Shown: positions 26,982-36,881, counted from the first letter of the stretch. The stretch: 64,000 nucleotides of DNA from Thaumasiovibrio sp047250365 (GCF_047250365.1 NZ_JBLBVL010000002.1:372001-436000); one strand, 5' to 3'. The notes: generated by a model from the letters alone, not told the origin. Made by a program: numbers and translations.

Positions 26982-28486
26982 GCTGTTCCCCCCAAGATCG
27001 TCGCGGCAGTTTCACGATCTGAATAATGAATGGTTTTATCTGCCAGTACCTGATAATCCTCATGTCCCTTTCCGGCGACCAAAACAATATCATCAGCACT
27101 GGCTTGAGTGACAGCGAACTGTATGGCGGCATGGCGATCATGACGAACCATTACCGCATCAGGCTCATTAACACCGGTCAGCATATCGGCAACAATCGCC
27201 TTAGGATCCTCACTGCGCGGATTATCATCGGTCAAGATAACCTTATCGGCATGCTTTTCCGCTACCGCAGCCATCATTGAACGCTTACCCTTATCACGGT
27301 CACCGCCGCAGCCAAAGATACACCAAAGCGTCCCCTGACAATGAACACGTAATGCCTGTAACGCTTTTTCAAGTGCGTCTGGAGTATGAGCGTAGTCGAC
27401 CACTAGCATAGGTTTGTCAGGCTGATGAAAAACTTCCATTCGGCCAATCACCGCACATAGCTTTGGTGCTGTCGCAAGTAGCCCTTGCAACGAATAGCCT
27501 TGCGCTAACATTGTTGCCATCGCGAGTAATAGGTTGCTGACATTAAATGCCCCGACTAACGGTGCTTGGATACGCCCTTGCCCCCAACTGCTATCAATCT
27601 CTACCTGCATCCCCGCAGTAGTCAATTCAACATGAGTTGCAACAAGATAAGTATGCCCTTCGACGTATGTCGATTCAGGGGTAGCTGATACCGCAATCGC
27701 ATCTGGCAGCTGCGCCAACCACGCGTTCCCCACAGGATCGTCAACATTAATCACTTTGTTATGGGTTTTATGTTCGGTAAATAGCGTCTGTTTTGCGGCC
27801 GCGTACCCAGCCATATCACCATGATAATCCAAATGGTCGCGGCTAAGGTTAGTAAAGACCCCCACCTGGAACTCTACCGCTTTAACCCGATGCTGAACCA
27901 ACCCATGCGATGAGACTTCAAGTGCCACTGTTGAGGCCCCTTGCTGCTGCATTTTAGCCAACCAAGCTTGAATATCGACGGCACTGCCAGTGGTATTGGC
28001 TGCCGCAGTAAATTGTCCCAGCAATCCGTTACCGGTCGTTCCCATCACGCCACAGCAATCCCCCATCAAGGTGATCCATTGCGCGATAAGTTGGCTTATC
28101 GTAGTTTTCCCATTGGTCCCTGTAATACCAATGACTTGAGGTGGTGTCTGATGACAAAAGTAGAAGCGCTGCGCTATCGCCGATAACGCCTCGTTAAGCT
28201 TAAAAAAGCGAATAACTGGCATTTCGCCGATCCACTCCACCTTTCCGTGCTGTTCGGCTTCAGCTACATGGGATAATACGGCACTCGCCCCGGCCTGTTG
28301 CGCGGCGGCAATAAACTGATTGCCATCACACTGATGCCCGATCACAGCAATAAACATATCGCCTGATTTAACTTCACGGCTATCAATTTGCAGTTGTTGT
28401 ATCTCGATCGACGCCAAACGGGAATCGCATGGTTCAAACCAAGGAAGCAACAAGGCTTCAATATTGGGCTTATTAGCTCTCGGCAT
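26978..28486 (-). CDS. murE: UDP-MurNAc-L-Ala-D-Glu--meso-diaminopimelate ligase MurE
   Basis: Adds meso-diaminopimelate to the precursor peptide. The 502-residue protein has the ATP loop GITGTNGKTTISQLIAQW near residue 120, carbamylated-lysine region NLSRDHLDYHGDM, and DDNPRSEDP, whose DNPR core is the meso-DAP rather than L-lysine specificity motif. Start ATG overlaps the 3-prime end of ftsI by 14 bp. Confidence 0.97.
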   Translation of the reverse strand: MPRANKPNIEALLLPWFEPCDSRLASIEIQQLQIDSREVKSGDMFIAVIGHQCDGNQFIAAAQQAGASAVLSHVAEAEQHGKVEWIGEMPVIRFFKLNEALSAIAQRFYFCHQTPPQVIGITGTNGKTTISQLIAQWITLMGDCCGVMGTTGNGLLGQFTAAANTTGSAVDIQAWLAKMQQQGASTVALEVSSHGLVQHRVKAVEFQVGVFTNLSRDHLDYHGDMAGYAAAKQTLFTEHKTHNKVINVDDPVGNAWLAQLPDAIAVSATPESTYVEGHTYLVATHVELTTAGMQVEIDSSWGQGRIQAPLVGAFNVSNLLLAMATMLAQGYSLQGLLATAPKLCAVIGRMEVFHQPDKPMLVVDYAHTPDALEKALQALRVHCQGTLWCIFGCGGDRDKGKRSMMAAVAEKHADKVILTDDNPRSEDPKAIVADMLTGVNEPDAVMVRHDRHAAIQFAVTQASADDIVLVAGKGHEDYQVLADKTIHYSDRETAATILGGTA

Positions 28487-30218
28487 GGGTACGGCCTTGT
28501 ATTGTTACGATATTCATGTCACTACCCCCAGCATCTGGCGGTATATTCAAAATCTGTAATGCGCTACGCATGACTTCGGAGAAAATTGGTGCTGCCACTT
28601 GACCACCGTAGTATTGATCGCCTTGCGGCTCATTGACGACCACCACCAGTGCTAATCGAGGTTGGCTAATGGGGGCTAACCCCGCAGTTAAGCCGACGTA
28701 TTCGTCCCCGTATCCGCCGCTGACCGCTTTTACTGAAGTCCCGGTTTTGGCACCTACACGATAGCCCGATACCGCAGCACGCGTCGCGCTTCCTCCCTGC
28801 TGGGTGACACTTTCCAACATATTGAGTAGCTTACGGGTGTTTTCTTCACTGGCGACACGAACGCCGGGCGAGTCTTGCTCTAGCTTAATCACGGAAAGAG
28901 GGCGCGCGATACCAAGCCCACCGAGTGTGGTATAGGCACGAACTAACTGAATTGGCGTGACCGATAAGCCGTAACCAAATGAAATAGTGGCGCGTTCAAA
29001 GTCAGACCAACGATTTCGGTAAGGGAAAATGCCTTGGCTTTCGCCGATCAAGCTGATGCCGGAACTCTCTCCGAGCCCAACACTGGCATAAAAAGCCAAT
29101 AGCTCTTGAATTGGCATCGCCAATGACAACTTACTAACGCCGATATTGCTCGATTTTTGCAATATTTTTTGTAAGTTAGCTTCACCCGCTTTAGAGACAT
29201 CGCGCACTCGGCTACCACCAATTTGCATAATGCCATTCCCCGTATCAATCACCGTGTCTTCATTAGCGACTCCGTTCTCCATTGCCGCTAATACGACAAA
29301 GGGCTTTACGCTCGAACCCGGCTCCATCGCATCGGTAATCGTGCGATTTCGCATACGGTAGCTCTGCCATTCAGTTCGATTGTTCGGGTTATAAGATGGA
29401 CTGTTAACCATGGCTAAGACTTCACCGGTGGTCACATCTGTCATAATGATTGAGACCGAGGTGGCTTGATAATCCACCACCGCCTGTTTGGCGGCTCGAT
29501 AGGCGACCGCCTGAATACGTTGATCAATACTGAGCTGTAACGGTTTGCCTTGTTCGCGCTCCCTGACCGAGATGTTTTCAACCACCCGACCATAACGATC
29601 TTTGCGCACGGTGCGCGCGCCAGGCTCTCCCGACAGCCAGCCGTCATAGGTGCTCTCTATTCCCTCAAGCCCACGGCCGTCAATGCCGGTCACACCAATT
29701 AGCTGAGAACTGACTTCGCCAGCGGGGTAATAACGACGGGATTCATCTCTTAGGCCAATGCCCGGCAAATTAAGCCCTTCAACGTAGGCAGCCATGGCAG
29801 GACTGACCTGACGCTGTAAATAAACAAAGCGTCTTGATGGGTTGGCAGTAATGCGGGTTAATAACGTGTCATGCTTTAGCGCTAAGACATCCGCGAGTGC
29901 ATGCCAACGTTCCACATCGCCTAAGCCACGCTCAGCGATAACTTTGGGGTCAGCCCATACCGCTCGAACAGGAACGCTAACGGCCAGTTGCTCATTATTG
30001 CGGTCAGAAATGATACCACGTGAAGAGGGCAGGGCTTTAACCCGTAAAGAGCGTAGATCACCTTCTTGGCGCAAGCGACCTGGCTCTAATACTTGAATAT
30101 AAGCAGCGCGTCCAACCAGAATGGCAAAGGCAGCAAACATACCAAAACAAACAAGGTAGTAGCGCCAACGAATAAACGCTGATGATGGAGAGCGCGATGG
30201 AACATTTTTCTGATTCAT
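28473..30218 (-). CDS. ftsI: Septal transpeptidase FtsI (penicillin-binding protein 3)
   Basis: Essential class B PBP cross-linking septal peptidoglycan. The 581-residue protein has a short cytoplasmic tail, one membrane helix (about residues 20-42), a pedestal domain, and a transpeptidase domain with the catalytic SSVK near residue 300, SSN near 356 and KTGT near 492. Overlaps ftsL stop and murE start. Resistance-associated region around KTGT looks intact. Confidence 0.97.
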   Translation of the reverse strand: MNQKNVPSRSPSSAFIRWRYYLVCFGMFAAFAILVGRAAYIQVLEPGRLRQEGDLRSLRVKALPSSRGIISDRNNEQLAVSVPVRAVWADPKVIAERGLGDVERWHALADVLALKHDTLLTRITANPSRRFVYLQRQVSPAMAAYVEGLNLPGIGLRDESRRYYPAGEVSSQLIGVTGIDGRGLEGIESTYDGWLSGEPGARTVRKDRYGRVVENISVREREQGKPLQLSIDQRIQAVAYRAAKQAVVDYQATSVSIIMTDVTTGEVLAMVNSPSYNPNNRTEWQSYRMRNRTITDAMEPGSSVKPFVVLAAMENGVANEDTVIDTGNGIMQIGGSRVRDVSKAGEANLQKILQKSSNIGVSKLSLAMPIQELLAFYASVGLGESSGISLIGESQGIFPYRNRWSDFERATISFGYGLSVTPIQLVRAYTTLGGLGIARPLSVIKLEQDSPGVRVASEENTRKLLNMLESVTQQGGSATRAAVSGYRVGAKTGTSVKAVSGGYGDEYVGLTAGLAPISQPRLALVVVVNEPQGDQYYGGQVAAPIFSEVMRSALQILNIPPDAGGSDMNIVTIQGRTHAES

Positions 30219-30532
30219 TAATATACGATCACTTCCTGATCTGTCGCGGGACGCTGCATCAACAATCGATCCTCTGCCAACTCTTCGACTCGACTATGTT
30301 CCGTTAATGCACTTTCTTCTAATAGCTGATTACGCCATTCGATATCAAGCGCATCCTGCTGCAGCAGTAGTTGCTCTCTCAATGAAATCAACTCACGTGT
30401 ATTATGCGTCACTAAAACGACCGCAAGCGCGCTAAGTAAAATCAGAACAGACAAAAATAGCGGCATTCGTCCAACATTCAGCAGATCAGAAAGAATATGC
30501 CGAGCCAAGTTGAAGTTCTGATCTTTTTCCAT
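30218..30532 (-). CDS. ftsL: Cell division protein FtsL
   Basis: Small bitopic divisome protein that forms a coiled coil with FtsB and activates FtsWI. The 104-residue protein has one membrane helix (about residues 18-40) and a periplasmic coiled coil (LISLREQLLLQQDALDIEWRN). Starts at the rsmH stop codon with a one-base overlap and its own stop overlaps the ftsI start. Identified by position, size and topology. Confidence 0.93.
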   Translation of the reverse strand: MEKDQNFNLARHILSDLLNVGRMPLFLSVLILLSALAVVLVTHNTRELISLREQLLLQQDALDIEWRNQLLEESALTEHSRVEELAEDRLLMQRPATDQEVIVY

Positions 30533-31482
30533 TAGTCGAGCTTCTCTGCGATACGTAGCACTGAACTTCGCGAACGAGCATTGTGGCTAATTTCTGTTTT
30601 TGATGGCTTAATCGCTTTACCGATCGGCTTCATCGACGCACTACCTAACGCTTTGATCTGCGCTTCAGTCAGCGGCAGTCCACGTGGCACTTCAGGCCCT
30701 TTACTTTGTTTGCGAATAAAGCGTTTCACCATACGATCTTCGAGCGAATGGAAGCTAATAACGGATAAGCGGCCTTGAGGCGCTAATACAGACAGCGCAC
30801 CGTTTAAGGCAATATCAATCTCTTCCAGCTCACTATTGATGTAGATACGGAAAGCTTGAAATGCGCGTGTTGCTGGGTGTTTATGTTTGTCTTTAAACGG
30901 CACAGCATTGTCAATTAACTTCGCCAACTGCAAGGTTCGGGTCAGCGGTGGTAGCTCTTCATTTTCGCGATGCTCAACAATGGCGCGAGCTATACGTTTA
31001 CCAAAGCGATCTTCACCAAACTCTTTAATCACCCAAGCGATGTCTTCTTCGTCAGCCGTCAGTAACCAATCTGACACGGAAACGCCGGAGGTTGGATCCA
31101 TACGCATATCTAAAGGCCCATCACGCATGAAACTAAAACCACGTTCAGCATCATCAAGCTGGGGGGATGAAACACCTAAATCCAACAAAACGCCATCAAT
31201 TTTCCCATCTAACCCACGCTCAGTGACATAGGTCGCGACACCAGAAAATGGACCATGAACGATCTCAAACCGTGGATCGTCAATCGTTGCAGCTTCTGCA
31301 ATGGCCTGTGGATCGCGATCAATCGCAATCAAACGTCCCTGCTCACCGAGTTTAGATAAAATATGGCGGCTATGCCCACCACGACCAAATGTGCCATCAA
31401 CATAGATGCCATCTGGTTTAATCGCGAGTCCATCGACAGACTCATGGAGTAATACAGAAATGTGTGCAGGGTTATCTGACAT
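30532..31482 (-). CDS. rsmH: 16S rRNA (cytosine(1402)-N4)-methyltransferase RsmH
   Basis: SAM-dependent N4-methylation of C1402 in the ribosomal P site. The 316-residue protein has HISVLLHESVDGLAIKPDG at the N-terminus, YVDGTFGRGGHSRHIL with the SAM loop, LLDLGVSSPQLDDAERGFSF, and RLSVISFHSLEDRMVKRFI. The partner that adds the 2-prime-O-methyl, RsmI, is encoded 1.2 kb away on the same strand. Confidence 0.97.
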   Translation of the reverse strand: MSDNPAHISVLLHESVDGLAIKPDGIYVDGTFGRGGHSRHILSKLGEQGRLIAIDRDPQAIAEAATIDDPRFEIVHGPFSGVATYVTERGLDGKIDGVLLDLGVSSPQLDDAERGFSFMRDGPLDMRMDPTSGVSVSDWLLTADEEDIAWVIKEFGEDRFGKRIARAIVEHRENEELPPLTRTLQLAKLIDNAVPFKDKHKHPATRAFQAFRIYINSELEEIDIALNGALSVLAPQGRLSVISFHSLEDRMVKRFIRKQSKGPEVPRGLPLTEAQIKALGSASMKPIGKAIKPSKTEISHNARSRSSVLRIAEKLD

Positions 31483-31494
31483 AATCTTCTTAAC

Positions 31495-31950
31495 TTATAA
31501 TGAAAAATCACTCAAACGGCTGGATAAAGACAGATCCGTTTGAACGGCAATATCTTGGGTAATTTGTTGCTGCCATCGTGCTTGGTGCCAAATTTCAAAC
31601 TTATTGAGTTGGCCAACAAGAACATTTTTTGTATCCAGTTCAGCATATTCACGCAGTGCTGGAGCTATCAGTATCCGACCTTGACCATCAAGCTGACATT
31701 CACTGGCGTGGCCTAAAATCAAGCGCTGTAAACGACGTTCAGCATCATTTAAGCTAGAAAGCTGGGCTAAGCGACGCTCAACTTGCTCCCACTTGTTCAT
31801 GGGATAGAGCAGCAAACAAGGAAAATGATGATCAATCGTACAAACAAACTGACCCTCGCAAGAACGAAACAACATCTCACGATAGCGTTTAGGGATGGCG
31901 AGCCGCCCTTTACCATCCATAGAGACGACGTTAGCGCCTCGAAGCATCAT
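31495..31950 (-). CDS. mraZ: Transcriptional regulator MraZ
   Basis: Ring-forming AbrB/SpoVT-like DNA-binding protein that represses the division cluster. The 151-residue protein contains two copies of the MraZ/SpoVT module: MDGKGRLAIPKRYRE near residue 12 and LDGQGRILIAPALREYAEL near residue 88. I start at the first of two adjacent ATGs (31948-31950), with AGGT eight bases upstream; a longer frame continues upstream without family support. First gene of the cluster and directly preceded by phased MraZ boxes. Confidence 0.95.
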   Translation of the reverse strand: MMLRGANVVSMDGKGRLAIPKRYREMLFRSCEGQFVCTIDHHFPCLLLYPMNKWEQVERRLAQLSSLNDAERRLQRLILGHASECQLDGQGRILIAPALREYAELDTKNVLVGQLNKFEIWHQARWQQQITQDIAVQTDLSLSSRLSDFSL

Positions 31951-31968
31951 CTTTGCTGACCTTTCTCG

Positions 31969-32002
31969 ACACGAATCACCACTTTTCCCCACAAAAAACC
32001 AC
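31969..32002 (-). promoter_or_regulatory. MraZ operator: three phased GTGG boxes
   Basis: On the minus strand GTGG occurs at 31999-32002, 31989-31992 and 31979-31982, exactly 10 bp apart, with a weaker GTGT at 31969. MraZ is known to bind TGGG-like direct repeats with one-turn spacing. The boxes lie between the minus-10 element and the mraZ start, so binding would block transcription. Confidence 0.8.
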
Positions 32003-32007
32003 TCTAA

Positions 32008-32036
32008 AGTTTACGTTTGCCCCTATGCTTTAGCAA
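32008..32036 (-). promoter_or_regulatory. Main promoter of the mraZ division cluster
   Basis: On the minus strand TTGCTA (32031-32036) and TAAACT (32008-32013) are 17 bases apart, both four of six to consensus. It lies immediately upstream of the MraZ boxes and 58 bp before mraZ. Confidence 0.65.
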
Positions 32037-32134
32037 GCCAAGAGCCGTAATTATGCGGAATACTCCCGGTTAGATTATCCCGAACAATGCCAACTTATTG
32101 AACTCAAAATGGTTTGGTATGACAGAAAACTAAC

Positions 32135-32166
32135 AAAAAAAGGGGCAATGCCAATGCATTGCCCCT
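32135..32166 (-). terminator. Intrinsic terminator of rnpB
   Basis: GGGGCAATGC (32142-32151) pairs perfectly with GCATTGCCCC (32156-32165), and the minus strand continues with a seven-base U-run (complement of 32135-32141). It follows the mature RNase P RNA 3-prime end by about 10 nt. Confidence 0.9.
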
Positions 32167-32173
32167 ATCAATG

Positions 32174-32556
<383 letters not shown>

Positions 32557-32561
32557 GGCGG

Positions 32562-32590
32562 ATAATACAGGAGACAACAGTCAGTGTCTA
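32562..32590 (-). promoter_or_regulatory. rnpB promoter
   Basis: On the minus strand TAGACA (32585-32590, five of six) and TATTAT (32562-32567) are 17 bases apart, placing the transcription start about 7 nt downstream at the start of helix P1. A GC-rich CCGCCGCC discriminator follows, as often seen in stable RNA promoters. Confidence 0.8.
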
Positions 32591-32630
32591 GAGGTGAAAG
32601 TGAAACAGCTCGATAAGCTTCGCTGTTGAC

Positions 32631-33491
32631 TTAATCTAGTGCCTCAAGCCCCCACTTATACAGTGCATTTTTCTTTACACCATGGATCTCGGCCGCCAGT
32701 GCTGCCGCTTTTTTCAACGGCAGTTCTTTGGCCAAGATCGCCGTTGTGCGCGTTGCCTCTGCTGGCAATGCTTCTTTCTCAACGCGATGCCCAGCGACCA
32801 AGACTACCATCTCGCCGCGAATACGATTACTGTCTTCGCCAAGCCACTCGATAAGCTCTCCCAATGGTGCACCATGAATGGTTTCAAACGTTTTTGTTAA
32901 CTCACGCGCCAATACCACTTGACGTTGAGGGCCAAAAACTTCTTGCATATCAGCAAGAGAGTCTAAAATACGATGAGGGGACTCATAAAAAATCAAGGTT
33001 CTAGCATCGCTCAGCAAGGCATCGAACACATCTCGACGCCCTTTACTTTTCGGGGGTAAGAATCCCTCAAAGCTAAACCGATCCGAAGGGAGCCCTGATG
33101 CACTAAGGGCGGTAATGACAGCACAAGGCCCCGGTAAAGGAACAACTTTAACACCAGCCTGACGACAACGGTTTACAAGATGGTATCCTGGGTCGCTTAT
33201 AAGCGGTGTGCCTGCATCTGACACCAGTGCAATAGACTGGCCCTGTTGCATTTGAGTGATAAGGGCATCCGCTTTTTGCTGTTCATTATGATCATGCAAT
33301 GCAAAAGTTCGGGTAGTAATACCAAAATGGGATAGCAATCGGCCAGTATGGCGGGTGTCCTCGGCAGCAATAACATCAACTGCCTTCAAGACATCAAGGG
33401 CTCGTTGCGTAATATCACCTAAATTACCGATAGGAGTGGGAACAATAAAGAGTGTTGCGTCAGATTCCACACTACTATTTTTATCAGTCAT
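32631..33491 (-). CDS. rsmI: 16S rRNA (cytidine(1402)-2'-O)-methyltransferase RsmI
   Basis: SAM-dependent 2-prime-O-methylation of C1402, complementing RsmH. The 286-residue protein has LFIVPTPIGNLGDITQRALD, VIAAEDTRHTGRLLSHF, LVSDAGTPLISDPGYHLV and PGPCAVITALSASGLPSDRF, typical of the tetrapyrrole-methylase-like fold. Divergent from lpoA with 61 bp between starts. Confidence 0.97.
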   Translation of the reverse strand: MTDKNSSVESDATLFIVPTPIGNLGDITQRALDVLKAVDVIAAEDTRHTGRLLSHFGITTRTFALHDHNEQQKADALITQMQQGQSIALVSDAGTPLISDPGYHLVNRCRQAGVKVVPLPGPCAVITALSASGLPSDRFSFEGFLPPKSKGRRDVFDALLSDARTLIFYESPHRILDSLADMQEVFGPQRQVVLARELTKTFETIHGAPLGELIEWLGEDSNRIRGEMVVLVAGHRVEKEALPAEATRTTAILAKELPLKKAAALAAEIHGVKKNALYKWGLEALD

Positions 33492-33552
33492 TTGTCTAAG
33501 ATCTCTTCAGCCAGTAAGATAGAGAGTAATTTGATACGGTCGAAAAAATACA

Positions 33553-35385
33553 ATGCTCAAGTTTACTCATAAGCGTAAAAGTGTAACACGTCTTATCGTC
33601 CCTGTGACATTTGCCGTTGTGCTTACAGCCTGTAGCTCGTCACCGAAGCTACCCACTAGCGTTGACATTGCAACGCCAGCCACACTCACTGCTGAGCAAT
33701 ACCTCATTTATGCTGATAGCAGCGAGGGAAGTCTTGCGGTCGATTGGCAATTGCTAGCATTAAAAGCATTGATCCGTGACGGCATGCTCCCGCAAGCTGA
33801 TATGCAGTTAGCGCGCATTGCGGTGATGCAGCTAAATCCAAAGCAAACCGCTGAATGGCAGATGGCGAAAGCCAATCTTCGTTACCAACAAGGGGAAACT
33901 CAAGAAGCATTAGAGAGCTTGAACTTTCAGCCATGGTGGCAACTTGAGTCCAAACAGTATCGACGTTATTTCCAGCTGCGAACTCAACTAAGCAGTGAGT
34001 TGGAAGAGCCAATTGTCGCTGTGCGATCTCGTATCGAGCTAGACAAATACCTCGACCCAGTTCAACAAAAAGCCAATTGGCAATCGGTATGGACGACGTT
34101 AACGCAAATCGATAACGAAACGTTAATGGCAACCCCTCTCGCTGACGATGAAACGGTGCTGCGTGGTTGGATCCAGTTACGCCTGCTCGAAGAACGTTAC
34201 GCACATCGTCCACTGGTTTTTCAAGAGCAACTCAATAGTTGGAAAGCACAAAACCGCTTTCACCCAGCGATTGAATTTATGCCTGAACAGCTAATGATGA
34301 TAGCGGATATGGAAGTACAGCAAGCCAGCCATATTGCACTGTTATTGCCGCTAAATGGGCGCTTTTCACGTCAAGCTGAGGCGGTACGCAACGGTTTCTT
34401 TGCGGCCATGCTTGAAAATGAAAATCGCGATCCAGAGTTGGAAGTCACGGTATATGACACCACGGCACAACCGATGGCCTCGCTGGTCGAGCAATTAGCA
34501 CAAGATGGCATTGACTATGTCGTCGGCCCACTGATTAAAGAGACAATCAGCGACTTCCAACGCCTTAATGTCGAAAACTTACCTATACTGGCGCTCAATA
34601 TACCAGACTTGCTACCAGAAGATGATGCGAGCTGCTACTTCACCCTTTCGCCTGAAAACGAAGCACAGCAAGCAGCCCTGCATCTTTTTGATCGTGGCTA
34701 CCAATACCCTCTAATTTTGGGGCCACAGAGTGATTTTGGTCAACGCGTGAGTGATGCGTTTAATCAGCAATGGCATCAATTAAGCAATCATGATGCTGAC
34801 TCGCAGTATTATCGCGAGCGGAAAGAGCTACAACAAAAAATTAACGCCGTATTTGGCTTGAAAGAGAGTCAAGAGCGTATCGATCAAATGGAGCAATTAC
34901 TGGCTCTGCCACTCGAAGCAGAACAGCGCAGTCGCCGTGACATTGACGCGGTGTATATGGTGGCGACGCAAGCAGAGTTAACCCTGCTTAAGCCCTTCAT
35001 CGAAGTAGCCATTAATCCAGGCACGAGATCTCCAGCGCTATTTACCAGCTCGCGTAGCAACGCTATCGACAGCACAGCTGACGAAAGGCTGGATCTGCAA
35101 GGCTTAGAGTTTAGCGACATTCCACTGCTCATTTCTGACCCGGATCAGTTCCAGCCCCGCATTGAAACGATGTGGCCTGACACTAACGCAAATACCATAC
35201 GCCTAATCGCGCTCGGAATGGATGCCTACTTGTTAACCGAAGAGTTACCTCAAATGCAAGTTATCGATAATCACCAAGCCCACGGCCAAACTGGCGTATT
35301 GAGCATTGATGAGAATTGTATGATTACTAGAGAAATTGAGTGGGCTCAAATCAACGGCGATAGCATTGAGTTTGTTCAGCAGTAG
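33553..35385 (+). CDS. lpoA: Outer-membrane lipoprotein activator of PBP1a, LpoA
   Basis: Outer-membrane lipoprotein that reaches through the periplasm to stimulate PBP1a transpeptidase. The 610-residue precursor has a basic N-terminus, hydrophobic core and lipobox LTAC with C27 as the lipidated cysteine. Residues about 40-240 are helical TPR-like; from about 255 (HIALLLPLNGRFSRQAEAVRNGF) a periplasmic-binding-protein-like domain of the LppC type follows. Ribosome-binding site is weak. The 3-prime end overlaps the start of yraN. Confidence 0.94.
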   Translation: MLKFTHKRKSVTRLIVPVTFAVVLTACSSSPKLPTSVDIATPATLTAEQYLIYADSSEGSLAVDWQLLALKALIRDGMLPQADMQLARIAVMQLNPKQTAEWQMAKANLRYQQGETQEALESLNFQPWWQLESKQYRRYFQLRTQLSSELEEPIVAVRSRIELDKYLDPVQQKANWQSVWTTLTQIDNETLMATPLADDETVLRGWIQLRLLEERYAHRPLVFQEQLNSWKAQNRFHPAIEFMPEQLMMIADMEVQQASHIALLLPLNGRFSRQAEAVRNGFFAAMLENENRDPELEVTVYDTTAQPMASLVEQLAQDGIDYVVGPLIKETISDFQRLNVENLPILALNIPDLLPEDDASCYFTLSPENEAQQAALHLFDRGYQYPLILGPQSDFGQRVSDAFNQQWHQLSNHDADSQYYRERKELQQKINAVFGLKESQERIDQMEQLLALPLEAEQRSRRDIDAVYMVATQAELTLLKPFIEVAINPGTRSPALFTSSRSNAIDSTADERLDLQGLEFSDIPLLISDPDQFQPRIETMWPDTNANTIRLIALGMDAYLLTEELPQMQVIDNHQAHGQTGVLSIDENCMITREIEWAQINGDSIEFVQQ

Positions 35386-35728
35386 GCAAAAGGGACAAAC
35401 CTACGAAGCCCGTGCTGAAGCTTACCTTCAACAACACGGGCTAATACCTGTCCAGCGCAACTTTCAGGTGCGTGGTGGAGAGATTGACCTTATTATGCGA
35501 GAGCAAGCAAAATGGGTCTTCATTGAAGTAAAGTACCGTCAATCGGAAACCTACGGTTCAGGGCTAGACGCGATTGATTGGCGTAAAATACAGCGAATTA
35601 AACGAACTGCACTTTATTGGTTGCATAAGAACAAGATCAATAGTGAAATGGTGCCCATTCGCTTCGATGTGGTGTATATCACCAATCACCAGATAGAATG
35701 GCTAAAAAATATAGTTCAGGATAGGTAG
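35366..35728 (+). CDS. yraN: YraN family endonuclease-like protein (UPF0102)
   Basis: Conserved protein of the restriction-endonuclease-like fold, function not settled. The frame has RQKGQTYEARAEAYLQQHGL, VRGGEIDLIMRE and VFIEVKYRQSETYG, which carry the conserved E-x-D and E-x-K residues of the fold. No ATG exists near the N-terminus. I choose the TTG at 35366 (giving SLFSSRQKGQTYE, 120 residues), overlapping the lpoA end by 20 bp; TTG codons at 35336 and 35372 are alternatives. Order lpoA-yraN-diaA-dolP matches enterics. Confidence 0.88.
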   Translation: MSLFSSRQKGQTYEARAEAYLQQHGLIPVQRNFQVRGGEIDLIMREQAKWVFIEVKYRQSETYGSGLDAIDWRKIQRIKRTALYWLHKNKINSEMVPIRFDVVYITNHQIEWLKNIVQDR

Positions 35729-35729
35729 T

Positions 35730-36320
35730 ATGCTCGACAGCATTAAAGAAAGTTTTACCGAAAGTATTCAAACTCAAATCGCCGCCGCGGAGGCGATCCC
35801 TGAGTCCATCGCCCTTGCCTCTCAGGTTATAGTGCAAAGTCTATTAAATGGAAATAAAGTACTCTGCTGTGGTAATGGAGGTTCGGCAGCCAACGCACAA
35901 CAATTTTCTGCCTGCTTGCTCAACCGCTTCGAAACTGAGCGCCCTAGCCTGCCAGCTCTCGCTCTTACCGCCGATAGCACCACCCTTACTGCCGTTGCCA
36001 ATGACTACCATTATGACGAGATTTTCTCGAAACAAGTAAGAGCATTTGGTCAAGCTGGAGATATTTTACTCGCCATTTCAACCAGTGGTAACAGTAAAGA
36101 TATTACTAAAGCGATGGAAGCAGCTGTAACTCGAGATATGACCATTATTGCCCTGACAGGAAAAGACGGTGGTGAGATGGCTGGATTACTTGGCGAGCAA
36201 GACGTCGAAATCAGGATCCCTTCGCAACGCACCGCGCGTATCCAAGAGGTACACTTATTCACTCTTCACACTATCTGTGATCTTATTGATCAGGTTCTAT
36301 TTACCTCACACCATGATTAA
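35730..36320 (+). CDS. diaA: DnaA initiator-associating protein DiaA
   Basis: Tetrameric SIS-domain protein that binds DnaA and promotes initiation at oriC. The 196-residue protein has CCGNGGSAANAQQFSACLLNRF near residue 47 and LAISTSGNSKDI near residue 110, shared with the sedoheptulose-phosphate isomerase GmhA. Assignment to DiaA rather than GmhA comes from the yraN-diaA-dolP neighbourhood. Starts one base after yraN; its end overlaps dolP. Confidence 0.9.
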   Translation: MLDSIKESFTESIQTQIAAAEAIPESIALASQVIVQSLLNGNKVLCCGNGGSAANAQQFSACLLNRFETERPSLPALALTADSTTLTAVANDYHYDEIFSKQVRAFGQAGDILLAISTSGNSKDITKAMEAAVTRDMTIIALTGKDGGEMAGLLGEQDVEIRIPSQRTARIQEVHLFTLHTICDLIDQVLFTSHHD

Positions 36321-36837
36321 AATAGCCCAACACCTCATCGTTGCATTATTGATCCTCCTAACCGCGGGTTGCAGCACGCAGCGCGGTTTATCCTCGCAAT
36401 GGAAGGATAAACAAATCGAAATGAACGTCGCCGGCCTTGTTAATAAGCCACCTTATCAAAATGCACTACGTGTCAGCGTTATTGCTTATAATGGTGAAGT
36501 GCTTTTAGCCGGACAAACCAACGATACTTCACTTAAACGCCAATTTATTGATGATGTACGTGCAATGAGTGATGTCGAGCGCGTTTATGATCAGCTACGC
36601 ATCGGATCCTTAGCGGATATCAACAGTGTCTCACGCGATACTTGGATCACCGGACGTCTTAAAACCGCTTTGCTTGCTGACAGTAGTATTAATAACGGCA
36701 CCATTAAATTAATGACCGAAGCGCAAGAGGTCTTCTTAATGGGGACATTACCAAAGACGCAGATCTCACTAGCAACGAACAAAGCAAGAGAGATTGATGG
36801 CGTTAAAGAAGTATTTACGATTATCTACCCAGAGTAG
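36313..36837 (+). CDS. dolP: Division- and outer-membrane-associated lipoprotein DolP (YraP)
   Basis: Outer-membrane lipoprotein with two BON domains that binds anionic phospholipid and supports BAM function and septal envelope integrity. The 174-residue precursor has a signal with lipobox LTAGC (C20), then two BON modules, about residues 47-115 and 120-174 (WITGRLKTALLADSSINNG and the ending VKEVFTIIYPE). The ATG at 36313 overlaps the last codons of diaA by eight bases. In enterics the gene is sigma-E regulated; I saw no clear sigma-E site here. Confidence 0.92.
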   Translation: MIKIAQHLIVALLILLTAGCSTQRGLSSQWKDKQIEMNVAGLVNKPPYQNALRVSVIAYNGEVLLAGQTNDTSLKRQFIDDVRAMSDVERVYDQLRIGSLADINSVSRDTWITGRLKTALLADSSINNGTIKLMTEAQEVFLMGTLPKTQISLATNKAREIDGVKEVFTIIYPE

Positions 36838-36881
36838 TGTCGGCATGAGTAGATAATGATCTCAAGTATCAAACCACTCGC

